Shown here: piece by piece, positions 29,971-42,463 of the stretch
Position numbering within the stretch: the stretch's first letter is position 1
How the letters are laid out: each line of letters starts with the position of its first letter
Assembly: GCA_039621445.1 (NCBI GenBank)
Contig: CP154955.1
Span: 8,606,241 to 8,670,240 of the forward strand
Direction: 5' to 3'
Length of the DNA stretch: 64,000 nucleotides
Source: Euglena gracilis
Lineage: Eukaryota; Euglenida; Euglenophyceae; Euglenales
Position numbers and translations under genes: made by a program
Notes under the pieces: model-generated
Seen by the model: the letters and a program-made list of their open reading frames with translations, nothing else
Told to the model about the DNA's origin: nothing
The model's database searches: none

Positions 29971-32900
29971 CTGCAGAGTGCGTGGGGCCGTGGGTTTGTG
30001 GGGGGGTCGTTGGGTGTCCGAGAGTGGGGGGGGTGTGGGGGGGGGGGGTGTTGGTGGGGTGGTCACTCGTTCACTCCTCAGGGGGGGGGTTGGTGCACAT
30101 TGCCAGCCAGAGTGGGGGGGGGGAGGGGTGGTTGTGTGTGGCGCGGTCTTTTTTTTTGTGGCCGCATGCGGTGTTTGTTTTTGGGTGTGGGACTCGTCGT
30201 TGAAACCCCCTGCACTCTCACCCTTGTTGGGGTGGGTTGTGAGGGGTCTGGGGGGTTCTTGCTCTGTTCTTTGTGTGTCTTTATGTCCTATATCCTTGGG
30301 CCCTCAGTATGCGCGGCATCAATTCACACCGCAACATCACACAAAATCCTCAAAAAATGGGGCACCCAAAACATACACTGCTCTTCTCACAAGTCCACAT
30401 TCTGCACCCCACAACCAAAAGAAGCCCACCCACCACACTGCAATGCACCCTCAACCCGGGAAGGGGGGAGGGGTCCACCCACCGACATACAGCCCGAAAT
30501 CGGCCGCAACCTTTAAATTCGTGGCCACCACCCTTTGGGCACCTACACACACAACCCCCCCACTCGTGGTCCAGCTCAACCCACAGCTCAATCACCAACT
30601 CTCACCCTCCCCCCTCCCACTCATGTGGGGTGGGTTGGGGGGGAGGAGTCATCGCGGAGTTCTTGCTCTTGTTCGTTTGTGTTGTCATCTCCCATATCTA
30701 ACAAACCAAAAAAAAGGGTGCCGCTTATGTATTGTGTTATCTCTCCATCCCACTGGCGCGCGCAGGATAACCATCTGCAACCAACCCAACATAAACCAAC
30801 AAATGCATCGCACTCCCACACACATCACACATGCGCAGTATTATCCCCAAAACAAACCCAACATAAACTCGGAACACCCACCCCCACACACCACCACATG
30901 CATGCTTTCACACACACACTGACACACACATTCCCACCCTCCCCGGGTTTGGGTCAGAGTCCATATCCCCCTGCAGGATTGGCAACCTGCATCAAGGTGT
31001 AGGCCAGGCTTTGGATGGCCTGGCTCACGTCCTCCTTGGAGAGCCCCTTGGAGCGGTCCTCGGCCTCCTGGGGCCAAGGAACCCCACCGCGCTTGATTTG
31101 AATTTAGCAAAAGAATTTTGGAAACGCTGTCCCCTCTTTCTCATGCTCCGCCACTGGCATCTGAACCCTGACCAGAGGTTTATGGGCTGTGCAGGCAGAA
31201 CGGGAAGGCCTGGTGGGGGGGGGTCGACCCCGCCACCTACCACAGCATTTTCACAGATTTTCTTAAAAAAAGTTTTCCTGGGCCTTCGGCGCAGGGAAAA
31301 TCTTTTGGCGTCGCAAATTGGAAATACGGGAGGAGGTGGTGGGGGGGTGGGGGGGTGGGGGGGTCGACCCCCACCACCCACCACCCTGGCTCTTTGGCCA
31401 ATTCCCGGTCTGCCCTGGGACTGTGTGGGAAAGTCTGGCGTAGGGAATGGAAGGGGGGTCGGGGGTCGCCCCTCCCCACCCACGGGGCTTGGGCGGTCTC
31501 CAAAATGCCGGTTGCTCGGAAACGGGTGGTGTGTCCCCCCGCCATCAGCCCCCGGATGCGGATTGGACCCACCACCGGCTGCAGCCACAACGCCTAGACC
31601 TGGGGGGTTCCCATTCTGATCTCCAGGACAGGTATTCCAGTGTGCCGGCCAGATGAGCGCCCAGAGGTGTGGAAGACGTGCGGCTATCATGAAACGTGCA
31701 AGAAATCAAGAGCTTTGAGGGGTGGAAGATAACCCCAAATGGCAGTGCGATGTGTGTCCCTTCCTTTCTTTATGTGGAAAAAGGCCATCTGGCCCCAAAA
31801 CTGGAAACCGATTGGGGGTTCCCATTATGATCTCCGGGCGGGGGGGGGGGGGGGGCTCCACTTTCCAGTTAACCAGAGAGCTTTGGACGGCTGGGAGGCC
31901 TTGGGCGTTCCTCCAACAGCTGCCGGAGCTCTGCAGGAGACGGCCAGCCGCGCCGGCGGGGGTGCCCGCAGATGGGGAGGGGGAAACTGCTGTCCCATAA
32001 ACCCGGCCCCCGAGAATACCTCCCCCCCTTCCACCAGTATGGAATGGGGAAACCCCCTGAAACAATTTCTGTTCGGTGGCGGATTGGCAATGATTGAGTA
32101 AAACCGCAGATAAAATGCGGTGGAAAACAATGTCGAATTTCGGTCCCGGAAATTAATATTTTCAGCCCAATTATGAAACCGGGCGAGGTGTATTTTGGGA
32201 GGGGGGGGTGCTTTCCCAGGCGAATGCAGATCAAAAAATTGCACTCCAAACATCACCCACCTGCCTAAGGCATGGAAAAGAAGCATGGACGGCAACTTTC
32301 CAGCCCAACCAGCCGGAAGCGGTCTTTCCAAAGATATCCTCAAGGGGAAATTTTTGGCACCCATTTGCTTGCCCCCCCCGATCCCGCCAAGAAAATGACT
32401 CGGGTCTTTGATTGACAGCATTTTCCTTTTGGGCCCGTTTCTGTTTCTTTGGGGAGGCTGACAGAGGGTCCACCCCGAACTTCGACGCCACAGAGCCCCC
32501 GATCTCAGTGGCTCGTGCTAACGATAGGGTTAGGATTGAAGGTTGCTGGTTTGACTGTAATTGGGGCTCAGATTCAGGGTTTGGGCCTAAGACAAGTGGA
32601 ATTTAGGCCTAAGATGAGGCATAAATTCACACTTGAAATTTCGGAAACATGTGATCGGTAATTGGGAGCAGGTGGGACCTGCACGTTCGCACTGCGAGAA
32701 GCCAAGCATCACGTCCTCTGTAAGTTGCCATTCCCCCTCGAACTGCTGCCGCTCTGCCTGTTCTGCAGCTGCCAGCTGTGTGGCCACCAGCAGATAAATT
32801 GTGTGGCCTTTTTTATGTTGTGTCACATGGTTGTTCACCACTTTAAATACTTGATTCTTCTTAGAATTCGAATGCTGGTGATTTTTGAGCGCGTGAAGCA

Positions 32901-35900
32901 TGAAGGTTGATTGGATTTGATGCATGATAAGCATATGATGCAGTGTGTATGCTACTTTTACCCGTTTATTCCACCAATTATCAAATGGCACACTGGTTTT
33001 GGGTGTTTGGGACAGCAAATGCACAGGATAACCAACACAAAGACACGCACACCCAATGGAACAAAACCAGCCACGAGAACTCGGCCCAGAAACGCATTTT
33101 TCAAAGCAAAAACGGTTGCTTCGGGGCGCACCTCCCTCTGCTCTGTCCACTGCCGCTCCTCCGTGGCGGTGCGGGCCGATGCCAGTGGGGGCGGGGGGAA
33201 GCAGTCGTGCACCTGTGCCGGGTGACGGGGTGCACCGCAATTTTTCACCAGCCCCTCTGGCTTAAGAAATACCCGGGGTTGGCCATCCACTTATCTGCAA
33301 CTCACATAAATAATATATATCATACTTATTATTTATTAATTATAAATATTCTTCGTTCAGGTGAACTACGGGTAATAAATACTAAAATCATCCAGCCGAC
33401 GAAAAAGCAATGTGAAGTTTTGTTTGCCACACCCAAGGTATCATGGAACAACAAGGAAGCCATCGTGGCCATTGTGACTGGGATGTGACTTCTGTTGATG
33501 GGCCCCGAACAACACCAGCAGTATGTGGAAAGCACCACTTCGAATACCCCCCTCTCTGTTGTACAGCCACCCCATGACCAACGACCACCCCCCATGGTTG
33601 CTGACCAGAGGCAAATTGCACAAAAAGGTAGGGCAGGTTCGTTTGGTGTCTGCCTGGGGGGGGGGGTGATGCACACAAAGAGACGCAGGTTGGCGTCGGC
33701 GACGTCCTGCGGGCGCGTGAAGACGTGGCCATAGAGTGCCGCGTGCTGGAAGAGCCTGAAGGGGAGGGCGAGCACGACAGCGCACGACAGGGCAGCCTGG
33801 CTTTTGACCTGTCCCATGGGGGGGGATAATTGATATCGGAGGCCTTCGGAAAAATTGCGGAAAAATTGCGGAAAAATTGCGGAAATTGCGGAAAATTTGC
33901 GGAAAAATTGATATCGGGTATACACATTTCTGTCTGAGGGGACTAAGAAAATTTTCAATTGTGAGGTTCAGAACACCGCAACACCCACGTCGATGCAGAC
34001 GAGCACAAATCAACACGCTTGATGTTCTTTGCACAGGTGGGACACACCCAATTCTGTAACCAGTGGTGCACCTGTGAGAAAAATTGGTCAACTGGGGGGA
34101 AAAAACAACAAAACACAATAGCACACCTGTTGATCCATTTGAAGAATGGCTTGAACTCATTGCATCTTCCATCTTCGGTGGTGGGAAAAAAATTCTGCGG
34201 AAAAAAATGGGGAAAAAATGCGGAAAAATTGCGGAAATTGCGGAAAAATTGCAGAAAATTGCGAAAAATTGCGGAAATTGCGGAAAATTGCGGAAATTGC
34301 GGAAATTGCGGAAAAATTGCGGATATCAATTTCCCCCCCCTGCCTGTCCTGAAACTTGGAACCTCGGAGGTTGACCTGTCATGAAACTTGGAACCTCAGC
34401 ATTTGCCCTGTCGTGAAACTTGGAGCCTCGGCAATTGACCTGTCATGAAACTTGAAACCTCGGCATTTGGGGCAGGAACCGCCTCACGCGTTGGCCTCGT
34501 GGGGCGGAGTATCGCTCTCCCACCAAACAGGTATTCGCCGCTTCAAGCAGGCAGGCGCCCGAACCGACCGAAAGATGTCAAGCGCATCGAAACTGCCCTC
34601 AGGTCTGCCCCAACCTCTGCCGTGCCGTTTGATGGTGCTCTGCAGTCCACCATTCCCTCCCCATTGGCGCGATGATTGCACTGCTAGGCAGGCTTGGGTT
34701 CCCTCGGTGCGCACATGGGGGGGGGGGGAAGAGGGTGTTTTGCTCCTCGCAATTGGTATATGCGCACTTTAACGCGCGCATATACTGCAAAGGGTGGAAC
34801 CCAGTAAGTTCATGCTTGTCAGTTCAGGGTCAGGTCGGTTCAGGGGTGGAGGAGGGGCCAAACCTTCCCAAACAGCCCAGGGACCGCTGCCCAGGGGCGG
34901 AAATGGACACGGAAATCCGTAAAATAGTTTCAAATACCTCCCATCCCTCCCAAGTCCAAGTAAACCCCCCCCCAAAAATAAGACCCCCCCCAAAAATAAG
35001 ACCCCCCCCAAAAATAAGACCCCCCCTGGGCCGATCGAGCAAAAATCCAAAAATAAGACCCCCCCCCCATAAATAAGACCCCCCCCCTGACGGCGCGAAG
35101 CGCCGGAGACGGTGAAAATTTTCCCTGAGAAATTGCCAAAAACCCAAATTTCACACACAAAAATGATGAAATTTCAAAAAATTTCACATTCTTGAAGTGC
35201 AAAAAACATGCTAAATGTCAACTTACACAAATTTACACATGGCGCGAAGCGCCGAAGGAAAATTTTTAGTGTTTTTGGGAACCTGAAAAATGATTTTTTT
35301 TTCGGGCCCGGGTCGGTCAAGAAAAAATCCAAAAATAAGACCCCCCCCAAAAATAAGACCCCCCCTGGAGGTTTCCAGCAACGGACCCAAAAATAAGACC
35401 CGGGTCTTATTTTTGGGGGGGGGTTTAGGGATTCATCCATAACCCAGCCTCAGGTAAGGGGACGGGCACACTGCAGTGAGTGGCATTGGACCCCTACTTT
35501 GAACAATGCAAGTTGACAACCCCTGTCACCGTGGGCTGGTGGGGTGATGGCCTCGACATGCCGACCAATTTGGGCAAAAAAAAAGGCCAAAAACGGTGAT
35601 TTTTGCCCAAATTGGTCGACATGTCGAGGCCCCACCAGCCCACGTTGACAGGGGTTGTTAACTTGCTTGTTCAAAGTAGGGGTCCAATGCCACTCACTGC
35701 AGTGTGAGCCGCCCCGTCCCCTTACCTTCGCAGTCCAAAAGGGGTCAGGAAATGGAAAAAACCTGCTCGCATAGGATTGGCCTGAATTTGGCGCAGCATG
35801 CTGCGGCAGACCTGGCTGGGGCACTGCTGTGTGGGGCAGGGCCATGCCAGTGTGCACACGCCATCACCACATCCCATGGGCTGGCAGAGGCTTTGGGGCT

Positions 35901-38900
35901 GGGGGTTGGGTATGACCCACAACATTTTCAGGTGTCCCACTATTTAGTTTCCCTGCTGTACTGGAGGGGGGGACGCATCACCATCAAAAAACGTGACGGA
36001 AAAAAGAACACAAAAAAGGCAAAAAGACACAAAAAAACACAAAAAAAAGCAAATTCCAGGACATATTCATACTGGAGAAGACTTAGAAAAATTTCGGCTC
36101 AGCTGGGGAAAATTTTTCATTTTGCATAAAAAAATAAGCATTTTGTGAACCAAAAAATACAAAAATGACAGAAAAGTGCCAAATTTTGGGTTTTCGGGGG
36201 AAATCGGGGAGAGAACGAGGACTTTTTCATTGTTAAAAATTTTCTAACAAAAATCCAAATCGCCGGGGGAAAGAAAACAAAAAAAATAATGCAAAATAAT
36301 GCAAAAAAAAATCCAAAAAAAATGCCAAAATCTAAAAAAGCAAAAAAAGCAAAAAAAAAACGCATTTGGGTTCCTCTGCATTCTAGCAGGTGCCTCCCCC
36401 AGAAGTTTGGGGGGGGGGCAGCCACTAGGATGTGGGAGGGGTCGACCCCCAACCACCACGAGTTGGGTATCCAGGATTCCCATTCAGCCCTGGCTGTCCT
36501 TCCCTGTTGGAGGGCCCCCCAGGGTCAAGGCTGGTTGTCGGCGAGTTGCTGTGATTTGGCCGAAATACTTGGAGGGAGGTGGAAAGGCCCACGGCAGCCA
36601 ATGATAGGTTCCCTGAAGCAACCTTGAACCTTGACCAATCATGACTTCTTAAAAAAAAAACAACCAAAATCTCAAAAAATCTCAGGGGGTGCCAAGATGG
36701 GCCAAAATGCAATTAACTCTGAAAAGGTTGGTGGGGGGGGCCGCCTATCCTTATACTTCCCCTCCTGCAATAGGATTACATAGAGAGAGAAAAACAGGGA
36801 ACCCCGCAAGATGATGTGTTTTCCTCTTTTTTCTGTGAGAAGCGCCTAAATTTTTTTAACTTGCCTGAACCCACACCCCAGGGTGATGAAAGATTTCAAA
36901 AGAGTGGCTGTGATTTCAAATGGTTTTGCACACGTTTCGCAGAGACAGGAGCAGATGGATGAAAATCTAAGAAATTGATTTGAATGCATCTCAGATGAAA
37001 CCTGGTTCAGAAAATATTTTCTCTGAAGCAATGAAACTCAGACTTTGGGGCTTTGGTTATCTGTTGAAAAAACCTTCCTGGGCTCCATTTCAGGTATCCA
37101 ACAATATATCCAACAATATATCCAACAAGATATCCAACAATCCCTGAAACATGCATGCAATTGAGCAGTGGAGTTTCTCATGCAGCAGTTTAAACGGGTC
37201 ACGCGTCACCAGCGTGACCTCACATAAAGCAACACCTATGACCTCTTTTTTTCAGATCCTTGGGTCCAAAAAATGTAGAGCCACTTCGGAATTTGCCACA
37301 CATTTTAATGATTCCGTTTCACGATGTCGGTGAAATTTGCTTGCCGTCAACCAACAACGCAATCCCCACCAATGGCTGGTTTCGAAACCGAGCCACACGG
37401 AATTCAGCCGATTCACAGGCACAGGGGAGAGTGGGGCGAAAGGGGTCACACGTGAGAACGGCAAAGTCGATGATGGCGACGCAGTCGTCGTAGTGAAACA
37501 CCGGGGCGATTCGGGCGGCGCGAAAAGACACCACCTGTCAGTGGCGGTGAGACTGGGGAAGGCCGTGGCTCTGCTTGACATGCCGTTGCAGAGCTCCCTC
37601 TGCAAGCTTCTCTTCAAATTGGAAGACCTGGGGCGGGACTCACTCCAACCGCCACACCAACAGATGGGAGGAGGCTTCTGGACCAGGGTTTTGGCTGCAA
37701 TCAGTCTTTGGTCGTCGGTCGGGGCTCCGGCCAAATCCGGGACCCCCAACCCCAACCCCCAAGAGCGTGGCAAATGGGAGCACGTGTACTAAATTATTTA
37801 TTAGCAGTTATTTACTAATTATTCATTATTCAATATTATTATTATTATTATTATGTATAGATATTTATTATTATTATTATTATTACATATTCATTATTTA
37901 TTGTCCATTTTTATCAACTATTTATTTGTGTTGCATGGGGGCGGGGGCCGCACCTCGCGCAGCACAGTGCGCTCCATGAACGCGGGGGCCTGCTCTGTGT
38001 CTGCCGCCCGGCTCTTGCCCTTCCCCTTCTTGGCTGGCCCTGTGGACCAGCAGGCCCCCGCCGTTCTACCCGCCACCGGCCTGCCACCCCGAGGAAGTGG
38101 GGGTGCTTGAACCGGGGTTCTATGTTTGGGCAGGTGTGGGGTGGTCCGACCGCCCCCCCCCAGGACAACCACCCAAATAATGGAACGGCCGGCTGGTATC
38201 CCCGCCACCGGGCCAAAATTTCTTCATCCCCAAATGCGATTGTGGGACCTTTGTTTAACAGAAATTCGCCAAAGGTATTAAATTGTTGGCGCAAAGCGCC
38301 GGAAGGAAAAAATATGCCCTGTTTGGGGTCCCAGGTTCCGGGTGTGCCAAGGGACATGTTTTGCCCACAATGGAAATGAACTTTGATCATTGAATATGAG
38401 AAATGCACTGGGGTCAGAATGAAAAGAGGGAGAGACCAGGGAAGTCGCCACTCTGGGATTACTAAACGATACTTTCGGATTTCAGAGATTTTCGGGTGTG
38501 GGAGAAGTTATTATTAAGCGGAGGCAAACGACCTGTGTCATGTACTGTGACTGGCTCACGAACCACTTCCTCCTTCACCTGGAAAGGAGATGAAATGCAA
38601 TGCACTGTTTGAAATGGCAGGCATCAGCCCTGTAAAGGTCATCGCAAAGGCACTTTTGATCACGTTTGGGAATACAGATGCAATTGTATTTATTGCATCT
38701 CAACTTGTGCAGAATCACATTCTTCTGCGTAATGCACAATGTCTTAAATATCTTCATTTTGCATCTGGACTTTTGCATACAAATTCGATGCACAGATTTA
38801 ATTCACATTTAGTGGAGAGTATCTCACACATCCTCTTAGTAATACATCCATTATCCACACCCATCTGCACTTTTTCCTTTCGTCGCTGTACTTGTCATAA

Positions 38901-40412
38901 TTTATGTCCATCTTTCCTTACTCAGATACCTGCAGGTCCCAGGGACGCACACTTGAAGCAAAGCTAGCGCTCGCTACTCACCCCAAAACCTGACCCTACC
39001 CCCCCCCCCGCAACCTGCCCAGGGGGCAAACTTCCTTAAAAATATGCCTGAAACACACCTCCACAAAAGGGGCACATACAAAAAAAATTTATTCTCGAAA
39101 CGTCGGACCAACCAAAACCTAGATAGGGTTGAGGTCGACGGTCAACAATCGACGGTAACTGGTGGACGGTCGACGGTCAACCCTGTGGCATACCTCGACC
39201 TCCCGCACTTGGACGTCCCGGACCTTGGCCTGCTCGAACAGCTCGGCCTTGAACTGTAAGCCTGCCCCCATCAGGGGCCTATTTTTAGGACCCAGGGTCC
39301 TAAAAATAGGCCCCTAAAAATACTAAAAATATTTATGAAAAAAAGTCGGGGACCACCTAGCGAGAGGTTCAGCTGGGGACTCCCAAGGGGGTGGACCGCA
39401 CCCACCAACCCACTCTCTGGGGGTGGAGCCCAGACCAGGGAGGGGGTCTTGGCAGGAACCCACTTTCGTGGGTTGTTTTGGGGTCATAAAATAGATTCGG
39501 GTGCTTCTCGCCGAAGAACTGTGGGTATCCGCTTGGACCAACCCCGGCCAGATCCCCCCTATTATCACTAACCTTTAAAAAAAAACCTTTAAAAAATATC
39601 CGGCCCCATGCAAGGGTGGATGCTGGAGGGTCTCACAAGCTCCAACGTTTGCCACACGTGATGCTTGAAGGTTCTTTGGCCTCATCTTTCTGGTTCCACA
39701 CAATCATTCAAACACAAGGATCAAAGCGTTTTTGGTCCTTTGCACAGGTTTCCAAAGTGGTCCCATAATCTGGCGGCTTGTCTCCCAAACCCCAGGCGGT
39801 GAAGGAAATGAAACTGCATCACAATCCCAATAGGAAGAGACATTGGCGGCACGAATGAACGCAAGCGATGAAAGCCGGGCTGAGGAACCACCGCAGAAAT
39901 GTTGCCCGCCGCCTCTGTGAGAGCAGCCGTGTGATTTCAACACCGGGGCGCGAAGAGTGATTCTGAGGGAAATGCAGCTGTCGGGCATGCTCGATATGAT
40001 TATGACGGGGAAAACGGGGGGGGGGGACGGGGGGAAATGGAAAAAAAAGGAAAATGGGAACAGCGCATTCAAACGTCCCGAAAGTTGCTGACAAATCAGG
40101 ATGGTTTCGATCACAAACCTGCCAGCCTCTCCCTCGCATTGTTCAGCAGCTTCAGGCACGCCCCGGTCTGCAGGCTGCTGAACCCGCGGCTGCGGCAGAA
40201 CCTGCCGCACGCGGGAGGCAGACTGTGCAGTGAGGCCCGTGGGGGAGAATGCAAAGGCCGGATACAAATGTGGCTCGGCGGGGGTGCTCCACGGGTTTGG
40301 CTCACGTTGAAGCGGGGTGCGGTGTCCATACAGACCCGGGAAATGCACAGGGGTCGCCACCATATGTCGGCTGCACTCAATTCCGGTCCCCGCGATCCCC
40401 CGCTGGGAGGTC

Positions 40413-40469
<57 letters not shown>

Positions 40470-41244
40470 GGGGGGAGTTCGGTGGGTGAGAGAGCCCCGC
40501 TCTCTCCGTGTCGTCTGTGGCCTGGCAACCCCCGGTCAAGTGACATTGCGGTGTCACCCTTCCGGGACCCAATTGGCCTGACACGTCGGGCAGCGTCCTT
40601 TCGGACTCGTCTCTACTGCCCTCCCCGCATGGGTAGCAGGGGCGCCCAAGTGACCACACGCCCAAAGGCGTGTGGGTGTCTGGCAGGCCCTTCCGGGGCC
40701 ATGTTCCAGGACACTCGTCCACCTTGCTTGGGCGACTTTAGGTGGGTAGGCTCCACCCCGCTGCCGTGAGGTGTCCGGGACTGTGCAGCCCTGGCCGGGG
40801 GTCGGTGGTCTCTGCAGGGCACTGGCCGGGTTGTGCGTGGCCGCCTGGGCACCCGGACAACCGAGGGGGGCTCGTCATGGCCCCTTGGGCACCCGTCCTC
40901 GGCTGCGGCTCCCTGTCAGCGGCCCCCAGCGCCCCTCGAGACCCCTGACCTCCGGCCGGAGCTGCCCAGCTGCAGGCACCCGCCGGGCTGCCTGGGCTTC
41001 ACCTGCCTGACCGGCCGCCCCTCCAGGCCCCCCCGGGGGTTGCCCGGACGGCACTGAAGCCGCTTAGGATCCCTTCAGGGCGGTCGGCCCACCCCACCCT
41101 CCTCCATGCCCCTACGCCGCGGGGAGCAGCGTGTGGGTTTAGGAGGGGTGCGGCCTGCGTTGGCGGCATGCCTCGACTCCATGGCATGCCCCCGGGGTAC
41201 CACCGTGCCACTGAGGCTGGAGGTGCAGGTCCGACTTGGTACCC

Positions 41245-41278
<34 letters not shown>

Positions 41279-42394
41279 AGGGTCGGGGTCGGGGTCGGGG
41301 TTGGGGTCGGGGTCGGGGTCGGGGTTGGGGTCGGGGTCGGGGTCGGGTACCCCCCCCATCCGGCGCATGGCCACCGAGAAAGAGAGGGCACACTGCAGCA
41401 CGTCGTACAGGAAGTCCACGAGGATGATGGACCGCAGGTCGTACAGGCACTCTTCCGCGTCAACAGCGTCCGCCAGGCCCTTCCTGGGCGGAGCGTGCAG
41501 GGGAACAGAGGTTGGGACGCAGGGGAGGTTTGGCACCAAAGGAACACTGCTAAGACTGGGGAAAGGGGTCCCTGGCCACTCATCACACAAACTGGGCCAG
41601 AAGCGAGATTAGCGCCGGCCATAAACAGGCAAGAAGCCTCAGTGCAACTAAGGGAGGTTTGGCAACCACCCACCCACCCACCTTCCAGGGGAGGGGGCTG
41701 GGCCCCCCCATCACAAATCGGGTTTCAGGGTTCTGGAACATCCCTGGGTGGGGGCTCGGGGCAGGCTTCTTTCAGGGCCTTCGAGGGGGGGGGGTGTCTC
41801 CCCACATACCCAGCCTCCAAAGGGACCCCCAAAATCGGGCTGTCTGCAGGCATTCCCCACAAAAAATTCTGGGGCCTCGCACAAGAACCCATACACAGGG
41901 CCACTGCGCAGGACCCTTTCCTGAGGGTCCGGTCTGCCGAGTTAAAAAGAAGCCTGGTGCTGGCACAGCAGCGGGCAAAAGACTTGGGGACGCATGTCCG
42001 CATGTCAGCGGTGCAGAGGCACGTGTGTGGACCTTGCTTTCACAGACTTGGTTTGACTGATGCAGAGCATTGTGAGGCTGGAGGGGGGAAAACACAGCAA
42101 ACGCCGAGGTGACAACAAACAGAAAAAGAACAAGAAATATCAACCGCATTCTTGTTTCCACCAAGAAGGGATGGCGAAATCAACCAACGCAAGTAAAAAA
42201 AAAATGCATTTTCACGAGTAAAAAAGTATGGAGTTTTTTTTAATTTTTTGGCATCTCTCTCTATCTCTGTGTGTGTGTGTGTGTGTGTGTGTGCACGTGC
42301 CTGCGTGCGTGTGCATGTGCGTGTGTGTGTGCGTGCGTGCGTGCGTACATGCGTGCGTGCGCGTGCACGCGCGTGTGTGTATGTGTGTGTGTGC

Positions 42395-42425
<31 letters not shown>

Positions 42426-42431
42426 GTGCTG

Positions 42432-42463
<32 letters not shown>

